Shown here in pieces: positions 9,705-18,465 of a DNA stretch of 64,000 bases. The stretch's first letter is position 1; the number at the start of each line of letters is the position of its first letter. Origin of the DNA: Leptospira harrisiae (GTDB lineage: Bacteria > Spirochaetota > Leptospiria > Leptospirales > Leptospiraceae). Below the pieces are notes generated by a model. The model made no database searches and had not been told where the DNA came from. It saw only the letters and a list, made by a program, of their open reading frames with translations. The stretch spans positions 310,001 to 374,000 of the forward strand of contig NZ_NPDX01000002.1 in assembly GCF_002811945.1 (NCBI RefSeq), read 5' to 3'. The position numbers and the translations under genes are program-made.

Positions 9705-9801
9705 TTAACAGTTTCTCTGAATTTAGAACTGAATGGAATCTCTAAGGAAAGATTGGAGCGGAAAGCGCGGTCACGGTCTCGGGAAATGCCAAAACACCAA
9801 A
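9705..9801. other. GC-richer block just after the MFS gene, possible dispersed repeat
   Basis: Immediately after the end of the MFS gene the base composition changes. A stretch with AGCGGAAAGCGCGGTCACGG (about 9750-9769) and nearby CTCGGGAAATGCC stands out against AT-rich flanks. It contains short self-complementary words (GCGGAAAGCGC). An open frame crosses it on the reverse strand but mostly lies inside the MFS gene in another frame, so I do not call a gene. It looks like an intergenic repeat or a fragment of one, but no second copy is visible in this window. Confidence 0.3.
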
Positions 9802-10977
9802 CTAATGTGAGGCGTCCTCTTTGTTCCTGCCTAATAAGGCGAAGAGGCCGAAGATGGGGCCAATTGCAAGTAGTAAGTAAAGATACTGAAAATTGACTTT
9901 GTCTGCGAAGATACTTGTCAGTTGGATGCTTACAATAGTGATTGAAAATCCAATACAATTTACTATGGTTAATGCAGATCCTTTGGAATCTTCCGGAGCA
10001 TTCCCAGCCACAAGTGTTGAGAACATTGGTGAATCTGCAATGACTACAAGTCCCCAAAAAAATAGAAACATGATGAATAAAACAACCGATTCCGATGTTA
10101 AAAAAAATGGAGAAGTCAAACAACATAAACAAGATAAAAAAAGAGATGTAGTTGCAATCCTTCTTGCTCCGAATCGCTTGGAAAACAATCCACTGAACAC
10201 ACAGGCTATGGCCCCAGATCCAATGATCAAAAATGAAAATAATGATACGTTTAGATTCACATTCGGATAATTTCTGTTATAGGAAATAAGTATTACGGGG
10301 ATAGAAGCCCATAAAGTATATAGTTCCCACATATGTCCGAAATAACCAAAGGAAGCTGCGCGAAAATTTTTATTTCTGAATGCATTTGTAAATGCGGCAA
10401 ATTTTAATTTTTGATTAAATTTGCGATAAGGTCCATCAGGAACAAAAAAGAAAATACTCAATCCACCGCATAACGATAAAATTGTGGTTACATACAAAAC
10501 GTATTTCCAAGGCAATCCAATTGTAAAAATTTTTAATAAATGAGGAAAGGCAGTTCCAAAAACTAGCGCACCAACTAGGAAACCCAATGATTTTCCGAGG
10601 CCAACTTGGAAGTAGTCAGAGGCTATTTTCATTCCAACTGGGTAGATTCCGGCAAGAAAGAAACCAGTTAAAAGTCTGAATGAAAGAATTTCGATGGGAT
10701 TTATTTTTTCTATAGTAATTCCTAGATTAAATAGTCCTGCCAAAACGGAACATATAAAAAATACGAATGAAGGAGATAAGCGATCTGATATATTAAGCAA
10801 TGCGAAAACTAATGTTCCAATAATAAAGCCAAACTGAATCGCGCTTGTTAGATTCGCTAAAAAGTTTTGTTCAAGATGTAAATCGTTCGCCATATCAGCT
10901 ATTATTGAGTTTCCAGCAAACCAAAGGGAGGTACATAGAAATTGAGAAACTATGATTATTGGTAAAATATGCTTCAT
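9802..10977 (-). CDS. MFS transporter
   Basis: A 391-residue major facilitator protein with twelve predicted membrane helices in two halves. The first half shows RLTGFFLAGIYPVGMKI in the helix 4-5 region and the second half begins after a basic loop (PYRKFNQKLK) near residue 185. Substrate cannot be inferred: there is no regulator or enzyme gene attached that would identify it. Its overall form resembles small-molecule efflux or cyanate/aromatic-type MFS proteins. Start ATG at 10977 gives a clean N-terminal helix. The neighbouring RDD gene is on the same strand but separated by 217 bp. Confidence 0.88.
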   Translation of the reverse strand: MKHILPIIIVSQFLCTSLWFAGNSIIADMANDLHLEQNFLANLTSAIQFGFIIGTLVFALLNISDRLSPSFVFFICSVLAGLFNLGITIEKINPIEILSFRLLTGFFLAGIYPVGMKIASDYFQVGLGKSLGFLVGALVFGTAFPHLLKIFTIGLPWKYVLYVTTILSLCGGLSIFFFVPDGPYRKFNQKLKFAAFTNAFRNKNFRAASFGYFGHMWELYTLWASIPVILISYNRNYPNVNLNVSLFSFLIIGSGAIACVFSGLFSKRFGARRIATTSLFLSCLCCLTSPFFLTSESVVLFIMFLFFWGLVVIADSPMFSTLVAGNAPEDSKGSALTIVNCIGFSITIVSIQLTSIFADKVNFQYLYLLLAIGPIFGLFALLGRNKEDASH

Positions 10978-11032
10978 TTTTGATTTTGATTATCGTTGGT
11001 GCATTTAAAATTTTACTGAGAGAGTAAACAAG

Positions 11033-11827
11033 TTAGTCTGTTAAATCTACTTCTTCAAACATTTGTGTTTGTTGCCGAAACATCCAGAGTTTATCACTTG
11101 AATAAAAATTGATAAAAGCATCACGCATTTCAAATTGATAAACGCTTCGAAGTAATAAGTTTTCTTCGAATTGGGTTTCTGATGGCAAATCGATCACAAT
11201 CATTCTGCGTGTTGTTGTGATGGCAACTTTGTCATAGAGGTTTGCAAAGGAGCGTATGATTTCTTGTTCTAAACTAATTGTTTCCCAATGATTTGTATAA
11301 CTATTAAACAAATATAATTTTCTATCACTCATAACCAAAGCTGCTTTGTGCCCCATCGCAACACGGTACCGTTCCTCTCCAAAATGATGTCCTTTTTCCC
11401 ATTCAGTACTTGAGTTACTAACACCTAATAGATTTTTTTGTGTGACTAAGATACAAAGATCACCATAACATTGGGAGTGCCAAATGTGTTCACCACGAGT
11501 GGAATAGGAAATTTCTTGCCCATCGGATAAAAATGCCTTATAGGAAAGATGTCCTTCTACAAAATTTAAAGTTGTCTGTATGTACGGATAGGCTGTGCGG
11601 TCTGTGACACGACTTTCAAAAGTGGTCACATGGCTATGGACAGGTGGTGGTGCATTGAGAATTCGATTGGCCTCGGGCGTCAGTTGGCGAAGAGGTGTGA
11701 GGCGCGTTTCATGGTTTCCTTGTTGATCATTTTTTGGATTTGCAAGAACAAACCAATTCGCAAAAATGCATCCGATCAAAATGAAACGTATAATTCCATA
11801 CAACCAAATTCGCATATTGAATTTCAT
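11033..11827 (-). CDS. Unknown exported or membrane-anchored protein
   Basis: A 264-residue protein with an N-terminal hydrophobic segment (about residues 8-30, IIRFILIGCIFANWFVLA) that may be a signal peptide or anchor; the cysteine at 20 is not in a convincing lipobox. The remainder has recurrent strand-like units (ISYSTRGEHIWHSQ, LCILVTQK, AALVMSDRKLYLFNSYTNHWETI, KVAITTTRRMIVIDL). This is suggestive of a small beta-propeller or beta-sandwich, though I cannot name the family. It starts 15 bp after the LOG-family gene ends and is probably cotranscribed with it. Confidence 0.6.
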   Translation of the reverse strand: MKFNMRIWLYGIIRFILIGCIFANWFVLANPKNDQQGNHETRLTPLRQLTPEANRILNAPPPVHSHVTTFESRVTDRTAYPYIQTTLNFVEGHLSYKAFLSDGQEISYSTRGEHIWHSQCYGDLCILVTQKNLLGVSNSSTEWEKGHHFGEERYRVAMGHKAALVMSDRKLYLFNSYTNHWETISLEQEIIRSFANLYDKVAITTTRRMIVIDLPSETQFEENLLLRSVYQFEMRDAFINFYSSDKLWMFRQQTQMFEEVDLTD

Positions 11828-11842
11828 ATAGGTAATAGAATC

Positions 11843-12433
11843 TTATACTGTGTCTTCAGACAACCATTTCTCCGTCTTAGACGGTGAATAGTTTTGTAGT
11901 GCAGAAAGGAGATCTTTCGAACTTTCTAGAACTTGTACGAGGTTGGCATTTTCTTTTTTTAAAAATCCGGAACTTACCATATTTTGAATGAGTGTTAGGA
12001 GGGGGTTGTAAAACCCATGCCAATTGAGAATGATGATGGGTTTATGGTGTAAACCTAACTGAGACCAGGTGATTGCTTCGAAAAACTCTTCCATGGTTCC
12101 AAAACCACCTGGTAACACAACAAATGCGTCAGACAAATCTGACATCTTTCGTTTTCTTTCGTGCATACTATCGACAAGGATGAGTTGATTCAAGTGGCTA
12201 TGTTCGATTTCTTTCTTTTTTAGAAATTTTGGAAGTACACCAATTACCGATCCATTTTTTGACAAACAACCATTGGCTACAGCTCCCATTAGGCCGACAC
12301 TGGCTCCGCCATAGACCAAACCAATTTGGTGAAATGCAAGAAGTTCACCTAATTCGTATGCTGCGGTCATAAAGTTTGGATCAAATCCAGGTGAAGAGCC
12401 ACAATATACTGCAATGTTTTTAAATTGTGTCAT
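11843..12433 (-). CDS. LOG family protein (TIGR00730-type nucleoside 5'-monophosphate phosphoribohydrolase)
   Basis: A 196-residue cytoplasmic Rossmann-fold enzyme. Family marks are complete: VYCGSSPG near the N-terminus, YGGASVGLMGAVA at 41-53, MHERKRKM at 90-97, and PGGFGTMEEFFE at 108-119, which holds the catalytic Glu and the phosphate-binding glycines. Characterised members release the base from AMP or from cytokinin nucleotides. The bacterial role is usually unknown, so I give no gene symbol. The start overlaps the end of the HEAT-like gene by 14 bp, indicating an operon. Confidence 0.92.
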   Translation of the reverse strand: MTQFKNIAVYCGSSPGFDPNFMTAAYELGELLAFHQIGLVYGGASVGLMGAVANGCLSKNGSVIGVLPKFLKKKEIEHSHLNQLILVDSMHERKRKMSDLSDAFVVLPGGFGTMEEFFEAITWSQLGLHHKPIIILNWHGFYNPLLTLIQNMVSSGFLKKENANLVQVLESSKDLLSALQNYSPSKTEKWLSEDTV

Positions 12434-13559
12434 CTGTGGATTGTTTTTGGTAATAGATTGTGTTTAAAATTAAGTTGTTTATATCAATGTCCTGCATTCC
12501 GTGGTGGTTGATTCGCAAAAAACTTTTTCTACGTGCTTCGATAAGTTTATTAATCAAAATTTGTTTATCAATTGAATTGGAAAAAAAATCCAATGGATGT
12601 ATGATATCGGACTCTCCTCTATTTTGAATCATTTTTTCTAATTCTGTCATTAGTTGGGAATCGGAAAAATCATTGTTACTCTCGCCATATTTCTTTTTAA
12701 GTTTCCCAATGAAAAAACTATAACTTTGATTTTTCACATAATTTTGTTCACTATGAAAATAATCTTCAGTTTCTTTGGAAAGGGATTTTGGATTTAGATT
12801 TAAATATAGATCTTTTCCTACAGGACCTACATTATCTAATAAAATATAAGTTCCATTGACAAAGGTCGTATGGTCTTGTTCTGTTTTCAAGATTTCAGAT
12901 ATATCATTGGCGCAATCAGGTGTACAAATCCTTCTAAGGATGCTTGTCATTGATTGCCGTAGTTTAATATTTGTCTCTGTTTTGAGTAATTTAAGTAAAT
13001 GCGGAACACTTTGGTCGCCGTATACTCCATAAAGATGTGTTCTTTGTGCATGTGCATCGACCAAAGCTACATGTTGCGGAATAAAAAATGTTCTACTTTC
13101 GTTTCTTAAAAATCTTTGATCAATTAAATTCAAAAAACCAGGAATACTTTTTTCGCTGAGGAACAGTGCTAATCGAAAGTACTGTTGGGTATTTTGTATA
13201 ATAGTTGGATTTCGAAAGTCAATTGCTTCAAACGTTTGGGTTATTATTTGTAAGTCGCAGTTTGGATCTGAATTTACTAAGTACCAACTTAAATCTAAAA
13301 GAATCATTTGGTTTGGCGTTTTAGAAGATAATTCTTCTTTTAGTTTGTTTTGGATTATGGGAATTGATACGGACTTTTTTTCTGCAAATTTTTTCCAGTT
13401 GGAATCCATCAAAGAATTGAATTCTTCAATTTCTTTTTTGTCCTCAGAATCCTTAATGGTTCGGATGGATTCAATGGATTGAATGACTTCCTCTTCATAC
13501 GTTTCTGCAAGTAGATTGATGTTCGTAAATAGCAATAAATAGATGCACCAGTGTTTCAT
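12420..13559 (-). CDS. Exported protein with HEAT-like helical repeats
   Basis: A 379-residue protein with an N-terminal signal peptide (MKHWCIYLLLFTNINLLAETY). The rest is mostly alpha-helical. A segment near residues 180-240 (VPHLLKLLKTETNIKLRQSM, LRRICTPDCANDISEILKTE) has the paired-helix look of HEAT repeats, which usually mediate protein binding. I do not recognise a specific family. It overlaps the DUF4846 gene by 4 bp (start within the previous stop), so these two exported proteins are translated together and may act together. Confidence 0.65.
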   Translation of the reverse strand: MKHWCIYLLLFTNINLLAETYEEEVIQSIESIRTIKDSEDKKEIEEFNSLMDSNWKKFAEKKSVSIPIIQNKLKEELSSKTPNQMILLDLSWYLVNSDPNCDLQIITQTFEAIDFRNPTIIQNTQQYFRLALFLSEKSIPGFLNLIDQRFLRNESRTFFIPQHVALVDAHAQRTHLYGVYGDQSVPHLLKLLKTETNIKLRQSMTSILRRICTPDCANDISEILKTEQDHTTFVNGTYILLDNVGPVGKDLYLNLNPKSLSKETEDYFHSEQNYVKNQSYSFFIGKLKKKYGESNNDFSDSQLMTELEKMIQNRGESDIIHPLDFFSNSIDKQILINKLIEARRKSFLRINHHGMQDIDINNLILNTIYYQKQSTDDTI

Positions 13560-14335
13560 TTTTCAAATCCATAAATTTCTTTTGTAGGAAATTCCCATTC
13601 TGGAGTTCGGAATGAATTGTTTTTCGGAACTTCAAACCAAGGGGTATAGTTACTTTCTGACTTTAGAATGTGCATTTCCTGAGAAGGCATATAACTTTGT
13701 GCCAAAAGAATTAAAGTTTGTCCACCTTTTCCTGTTAATTGGTCTACTATCAGAACCACATGGCCTGGGGAACCTGCTTCGATCCAAACGTCGCCTGGTT
13801 TAATTTCGCCAATTTGTTTTTTCTTTAATTCGGATTTTAAAGAAATGGTTCCGGCGTAAGTATAAATAAATCGTAAATATTCCTCGAATACATCACGTCC
13901 AGTTCCTTGTTTAAAATTCCCTTTTTTCCATTTGGATTTGTTTCCAATGACTTGTAATCGTTCTCCCTTTGAAAATCTAGAAAAATTAACTTCCATTCCA
14001 TTGCTGATTTTAAATTTAATTTTTTCATATTGTTTTAAGGAATAAAAATACTCTGCTCGTAGTTTCATCACTGCATCTGCACATTGGATTAGGTCTGCTT
14101 TTAGGAGCGGAAAATCCAATACAGCGGCATGGACTTCGTTGGTTTTGGTCCTTCCATCAAAAAGTCGGACAGGGCTACCTTGGCGTTTTAAGGGAAAGCT
14201 TTGTAAATAGGTTGCAAAACTTTCGTTTGAATATCGAACTCTTTTGAATCCCTCTGGTGGTGGAAACCGTTCTATTATGGAATCTGCATATAGATTTTGT
14301 AAAAAAAATGAAATGGTTATAAGAAAAAAAAACAA
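13556..14335 (-). CDS. DUF4846 family exported protein
   Basis: A 259-residue secreted protein; the N-terminus is a very hydrophobic signal peptide ending near ADS. Recognisable DUF4846 features are IERFPPPEGFKRV at the start of the mature region, FATYLQSFPLK, then VLDFPLLKADLIQCADAVMKLRAEY, and a later GDVWIEAGSPGHVVLIVDQ segment. The last has the Cys/His flavour of peptidase-like folds, though the catalytic nature of the family is unproven. C119-like cysteines are not conserved enough for me to assign a nucleophile. It is the first gene of a small operon with the HEAT-like protein. Confidence 0.82.
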   Translation of the reverse strand: MFFFLITISFFLQNLYADSIIERFPPPEGFKRVRYSNESFATYLQSFPLKRQGSPVRLFDGRTKTNEVHAAVLDFPLLKADLIQCADAVMKLRAEYFYSLKQYEKIKFKISNGMEVNFSRFSKGERLQVIGNKSKWKKGNFKQGTGRDVFEEYLRFIYTYAGTISLKSELKKKQIGEIKPGDVWIEAGSPGHVVLIVDQLTGKGGQTLILLAQSYMPSQEMHILKSESNYTPWFEVPKNNSFRTPEWEFPTKEIYGFEK

Positions 14336-14396
14336 GGAAAAAAATATAACTGTTTAATTAGACCAGTACAAGCTTTTGATTGGATTTTTTTCGATT

Positions 14397-15419
14397 TCAT
14401 TTTGTAATAACCAACTTAATCGATTCTTCGAGCCAAGCATCTTTCGCATTATCAAAGTTAGCAGTTTTTGTTACAATTTTTTCTGGAGTGAAGGTTCCTG
14501 ATAAAATATAAGGATACAAAGCCTCAATGGATTCTTTTGATTCCACACGTCCCAAATGAATTTCCACTCCTTGGTTATACATTTCTAAATAAGGAATTTC
14601 CCACTGGTTGGTCCAAAAAATAGAAGCGGAACTAAAGATTGCATTTCTTCCAAGAGAACGTAATGCAAAATCCCAACCAGATTTCTCTGCTGATGCATCA
14701 CAAACTAAATCATATTTTTTTGTTGGTTTGGGAAATTGGGAATAATGTTCAACGGGGATTCCCAGAGATTCTGCCAATTGAATGCGCTCAGAATTTGTAT
14801 CAACGTACAACACTTCCGCTTTTTTTGTTTGGTGGAGAAACAATGCAGTATAAAGTCCAATACTTCCTGCAAAACCTCCAACAACCAAAACTTTTGGATC
14901 TTTTTTTTGGTTTAAAAATCTTCCTGCAAGTTTCCAAACTTCTGCGATATTATCACTTAGGCTTGCGATTCCTATAGCGTCGATTTTTTTGTCAATTTCG
15001 AATAGCATTTGTTTTGCGAATGGAATTTTAATTTCATCTGCAATGGCTCCACCAAAAGAATGAGCACCTGGTGGCATTCCATACCCAGAAGTATAAGGTA
15101 CAGATTCGCAAGAATTGGAATGATGGTGTAAACAAGCCGGGCATGTCCCACAGGAAATTTGGAAGGGACTAACCACAGTCATTCCCACAGAATATAAATT
15201 TGCTAAATCTTCGGAGACTGATTTGATTTTGCCAACAAACTCGTGTCCAACGGGGAAAGGTGCACGAAATAAAGTTTCGCCGCGAAGGATAGGTAAATCC
15301 AAATCACAACGGGCAATTGAAATTGGTTCCACAATCACTTGGTTTTCCCCTGTGATGCTGAGTGGTTCTACTTCCTCCCACTCTAAAATTCCTTTTTTGC
15401 GAAACATTAATCGACGCAT
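14397..15419 (-). CDS. Zinc-dependent alcohol dehydrogenase family oxidoreductase
   Basis: A 340-residue medium-chain dehydrogenase. Catalytic-zinc ligands are visible as C38 (ARCDLDL) and H59-E60 (VGHEF). The structural-zinc loop has C90, C93, C96 and C104. The coenzyme domain has VLVVGGFAGSIGLYTALF near residue 173, and the acidic residue in VLYVDTNSER suggests NAD(H) use. Substrate is unknown. The start is supported by AGAGG six bases upstream. A near-palindrome of TetR-operator type lies just before it, and the gene follows a Rossmann-protein gene on the same strand 57 bp upstream. Confidence 0.88.
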   Translation of the reverse strand: MRRLMFRKKGILEWEEVEPLSITGENQVIVEPISIARCDLDLPILRGETLFRAPFPVGHEFVGKIKSVSEDLANLYSVGMTVVSPFQISCGTCPACLHHHSNSCESVPYTSGYGMPPGAHSFGGAIADEIKIPFAKQMLFEIDKKIDAIGIASLSDNIAEVWKLAGRFLNQKKDPKVLVVGGFAGSIGLYTALFLHQTKKAEVLYVDTNSERIQLAESLGIPVEHYSQFPKPTKKYDLVCDASAEKSGWDFALRSLGRNAIFSSASIFWTNQWEIPYLEMYNQGVEIHLGRVESKESIEALYPYILSGTFTPEKIVTKTANFDNAKDAWLEESIKLVITK

Positions 15420-15432
15420 AAAATACCTCTCG

Positions 15433-15448
15433 TGTACCGATTGGTCTA
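15433..15448. promoter_or_regulatory. Candidate TetR-type operator
   Basis: The 16-mer TGTACCGATTGGTCTA is an imperfect palindrome resembling the TAGACC-N4-GGTCTA operators of NemR-like TetR repressors. It lies in the 57-bp gap just upstream of the dehydrogenase Shine-Dalgarno, a suitable place to control that gene. No NemR-like gene is adjacent, so the regulator is unidentified and the site is tentative. Confidence 0.3.
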
Positions 15449-15476
15449 TTTATTAAAAGAGTCCGAAAAGAAACAA

Positions 15477-16304
15477 CTAGAATTGTTTAAACCAATCTGG
15501 GACTTTGGGCAGTTCTGTTTCTTTCCATGTCCAATCTCCGAGAACTGTAACAATGGGTTCGTTAGAATCAAGGGCGAGAGTTAAACCGCGACTTAAATCT
15601 TTCCTTTCCGTTGGACGATATGGTATTTCAAATTGTTTTTGAAAGGTTTCTTTTTCATGTTCCCAAGCATAAGTAAGAAAAAAGTCCATAAATTTCTGGC
15701 CTGAGTTTTCATACCGACTTTTTAATGTTAGTAGGTCTTGATTATTAGTTTTTTTCATTGTTCGTTGGAGGACAATTGATATTCCTCGAACACTTTTTGA
15801 GAAAAATGTTCCTGCTCTTACAATCTTTCTTTTTTGAGGATTTTCCAATGCCCAAAGATCCGCTTTGTATTTGGCAATTCCCATCGACCCGTAAAAAGAC
15901 AAAGTATGGCTCAACCAATAAAACGCTGAATAGGCGACTGTAAGTTCTGGTTGAAAGATTTGTTCCAACTCTAATAGAGGATCATAACAGATTCCTAAAG
16001 TTTCTTTAATTTGGTTGGGTGTAGACTCAATTATGGGAAATCCCACTTCACCAAGTGCAGGTGTATAAATTATAGCTTTAAAATTAGGTACAATGTTTTG
16101 AGTTTGCAGATCCTCTGCAATTTTCTGTGAAATTCCCTGTGTAGCTGTTTTACCGAAAAAAGTAAGATCAGCATTCGACACAGGTTCATTTGTTGTAGTC
16201 GATGTTATGATAAAGGCTGACGGATCCTTTTCTTTGAGGCAAGTGATGGCACTTTGGCCTGCCTCCCCCGATCCTCCGATGACCAAATATTGATTTTGTC
16301 TCAT
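15477..16304 (-). CDS. NAD(P)-binding Rossmann-fold protein
   Basis: A 275-residue protein opening with a dinucleotide-binding signature, YLVIGGSGEAGQSAI (residues 6-20). It then has an SDR-like layout: AIIYTPALGEVGFP near residue 80, an AYSAFYWLSH strand-helix, and SMGIAKYKADL (Tyr and Lys spaced as in the SDR YxxxK motif). The carboxyl half lacks other SDR landmarks, so it may be an atypical short-chain dehydrogenase or a sugar-nucleotide-epimerase relative; substrate is unknown. It starts 14 bp from the next forward open frame, consistent with divergent transcription. Confidence 0.75.
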   Translation of the reverse strand: MRQNQYLVIGGSGEAGQSAITCLKEKDPSAFIITSTTTNEPVSNADLTFFGKTATQGISQKIAEDLQTQNIVPNFKAIIYTPALGEVGFPIIESTPNQIKETLGICYDPLLELEQIFQPELTVAYSAFYWLSHTLSFYGSMGIAKYKADLWALENPQKRKIVRAGTFFSKSVRGISIVLQRTMKKTNNQDLLTLKSRYENSGQKFMDFFLTYAWEHEKETFQKQFEIPYRPTERKDLSRGLTLALDSNEPIVTVLGDWTWKETELPKVPDWFKQF

Positions 16305-16390
16305 GAATTCCTGCCTGAATGGTTAGAAGATTTGAATTTTCGATTGATCCGTCAAAACTGTCCTGTTTTATTTATCGGAACAAGCGAAAT

Positions 16391-18031
16391 ATGAAAACGA
16401 TCTTATCCTGTTCTAATTGTTTTAGTGGCCATTCTGTTTCAACTTCCAAATTGGAAGGTAAAAAAGGGAAGTATCGCTGCAAAAAATGTGCTTCGTGGAA
16501 CCATTTTGATTACCACACTGATTTTTCTTCGTCGGCATCCGACTCACTCGTGTTATATGATCTTAAATTTAAAGATCATATCCCTGAACACAAATTACAA
16601 GGCCAAATTTTTGGTAGGTATACTACAGATTTTATCTCTGACTGGTCAAACGAGGAACTTGTATTTTTAAAAGATGAGGAAGGAAATGAAAACGATTTGC
16701 GTATTTCTATTTCAGGTTTACCAGAAATCATTCGATTAAAAAATTTTATTTTCGATATTACAACAGAGTCTCCTTCTAAGTCTCTAAACATAATTATCAA
16801 TCAAAATGTAAATGTTTCACCAGTAAGATTATCAATCACAGTCGATTTACTAGATGAACATTCAGTTTCAGGGAAATTGTATTTAGCAATCGCTGATGAA
16901 TGGAATACATTGTTGCATGGAAGTTTTACAGCTACACACATTTATAAAATTCAATTTGACGAACACGGAGATTCAGATAAAAAACTTCCTGGTTTTATTT
17001 CAAATGAACTCAGTGCAAAAATTTATGCATTGTCAGGAAATATTTTATCTCTTCAAGAATCATTTTCTCTTTTGGACCAATTAGGGAAAGAAGAACTTTT
17101 AACTTTGGTAATGTACCATTGGCCAGAAAATCAATCTACAATTTCGGAAGTTCATTTTAAAGAAGGAAACTTACAAGTTGTGTTTCAACTTACACAAAAA
17201 AAACTTAATGAAACATTGATTTTCCTTTTATCCAATCAAGTTGTACCAAATCAAAAACATTGGCGACTCATCCATGATGTTGTCTGCCATTCTGATGGCG
17301 AACCACTGTTTATTCCTCTCTTAAAACACAAGTTTCCAGATGGTTATGAAATTAATTTAGGTTCTAGTTTGGAATTAAAAAATGACGATAAAACTTTGGA
17401 TTGGTTGGATTCAGATGACATTTATCTCTTGGATTCCTTTGTTCGTACAGTAGGCTCGCTCGACTTTGTCATTAATGATTCAATTCGGAATCCATTGGGT
17501 TTTTCACTTTTACAAGAATGTTTTGTTCGTGCTAGATACAAATCATGTATGCGTTTGCTGGAACGCGGGGCTGATCCAAACCAATTGGATGCCAATGGAG
17601 AATCTGCAATTTTTAAATTATGCCAAGATAGTACACTTCGATTGCAAGAAAAAACATCATTAATGGATGAATTGATCAGACGGGGAGCAAAGGTAAATCT
17701 CCAATCAGTGAATGGAATGACTCCTTTACATTGGTGTTCAGTTTTTGGAGAACCTAGTTTGGCCAAAAGGTTAATCAATGCTGGTATAGATATTCACACA
17801 ACAGATAACAGTGGTAGTACGGCACTTCATGAAGCATGTAAGTTTGGAAATTCTGCTGTACTTGCTTTGTTATTAGAATCAGGTGCCAAATCCAATGCTA
17901 AAACAGTCGATGAAAAAACTGGTAGGGATCTTGCCTTTGAAAATTTGGAAATTGCTGATTTGGAAGGTGATGAAGAGAAAAAGGACAGGTGCCAACGAGT
18001 TCTTTCTCTCTTAGATGTTTACGGAGGTTAG
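16391..18031 (+). CDS. Ankyrin-repeat protein with N-terminal zinc-ribbon
   Basis: The open frame begins at 16319, but ATG 16391 (MKTILSCSNCFSGHSV) is preferred because it starts right at a zinc-ribbon of the MJ0042 type with two CxxC pairs (CSNC, CKKC) and gives the divergent gene room for a promoter. The product is then 546 residues. A central region of about 300 residues has no family I recognise. The C-terminal ~150 residues hold ankyrin repeats, e.g. GFSLLQECFVRARYKSCMRL, GMTPLHWCSVFGEPSLAKRL and GSTALHEACKFGNSAVLALL, which mediate protein-protein contact. No signal peptide is seen, so it is probably cytoplasmic. It overlaps the convergent ABA4-like gene by 4 bp. Confidence 0.82.
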   Translation: MKTILSCSNCFSGHSVSTSKLEGKKGKYRCKKCASWNHFDYHTDFSSSASDSLVLYDLKFKDHIPEHKLQGQIFGRYTTDFISDWSNEELVFLKDEEGNENDLRISISGLPEIIRLKNFIFDITTESPSKSLNIIINQNVNVSPVRLSITVDLLDEHSVSGKLYLAIADEWNTLLHGSFTATHIYKIQFDEHGDSDKKLPGFISNELSAKIYALSGNILSLQESFSLLDQLGKEELLTLVMYHWPENQSTISEVHFKEGNLQVVFQLTQKKLNETLIFLLSNQVVPNQKHWRLIHDVVCHSDGEPLFIPLLKHKFPDGYEINLGSSLELKNDDKTLDWLDSDDIYLLDSFVRTVGSLDFVINDSIRNPLGFSLLQECFVRARYKSCMRLLERGADPNQLDANGESAIFKLCQDSTLRLQEKTSLMDELIRRGAKVNLQSVNGMTPLHWCSVFGEPSLAKRLINAGIDIHTTDNSGSTALHEACKFGNSAVLALLLESGAKSNAKTVDEKTGRDLAFENLEIADLEGDEEKKDRCQRVLSLLDVYGG

Positions 18032-18465
18032 GTTACCTTTTCTTTTTTAAAGACAAATCCTTTCAAAAATCGTAGTATTAAATACAAAACAAATCCTGCT
18101 GGACCGAAGTAAAATGTGAGGGCCAAAATAGGAACAAGAATCCATCGGTTCATTCCCACTTTACTTCCATCTTCCACTTCCCAGGTTCCTAAAAATAAAT
18201 CAAAGGCTAGATAATGGATCCAACCTGCAAGTAAGACGTAGTCATTGGCAAATAAAGAGCGTACCGATTCCAAACTCGAAAAATTTCCTTCTGCTTCTCC
18301 ACTTCCTATAAGGATCAAAAAAATATAAACTCCACCAAGAATAAACCCTGATATAAAAAATCGTAGAAGACGAATCACCTTTAGTTGGTTCGGTGAAAGA
18401 ATTAATACTAACCAGGAAAGGAGCGTAACGCCGTTGGCTATTTGAAAAATTAGGGAAGGGCTCAT
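18028..18465 (-). CDS. ABA4-like family membrane protein (DUF4281)
   Basis: A 145-residue integral membrane protein with four helices. The diagnostic segment is DYVLLAGWIHYLAFDLFLGTW (about residues 75-95), followed by GPAGFVLYLILRF, both hallmarks of the ABA4/DUF4281 family. In plants ABA4 is needed for neoxanthin formation; the bacterial role is unknown. The start codon overlaps the end of the upstream membrane-protein gene by 4 bp, so the two are translated together, probably under the divergent TetR regulator. Confidence 0.82.
   Translation of the reverse strand: MSPSLIFQIANGVTLLSWLVLILSPNQLKVIRLLRFFISGFILGGVYIFLILIGSGEAEGNFSSLESVRSLFANDYVLLAGWIHYLAFDLFLGTWEVEDGSKVGMNRWILVPILALTFYFGPAGFVLYLILRFLKGFVFKKEKVT

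Noticed and set aside
9605..10132. 175-codon reverse-strand open frame across the MFS gene end
   Set aside because: Most of it lies inside the MFS gene in another frame, and its sequence is rich in Cys, His and Arg without recognisable domain features. Only the non-overlapping part may be a repeat.
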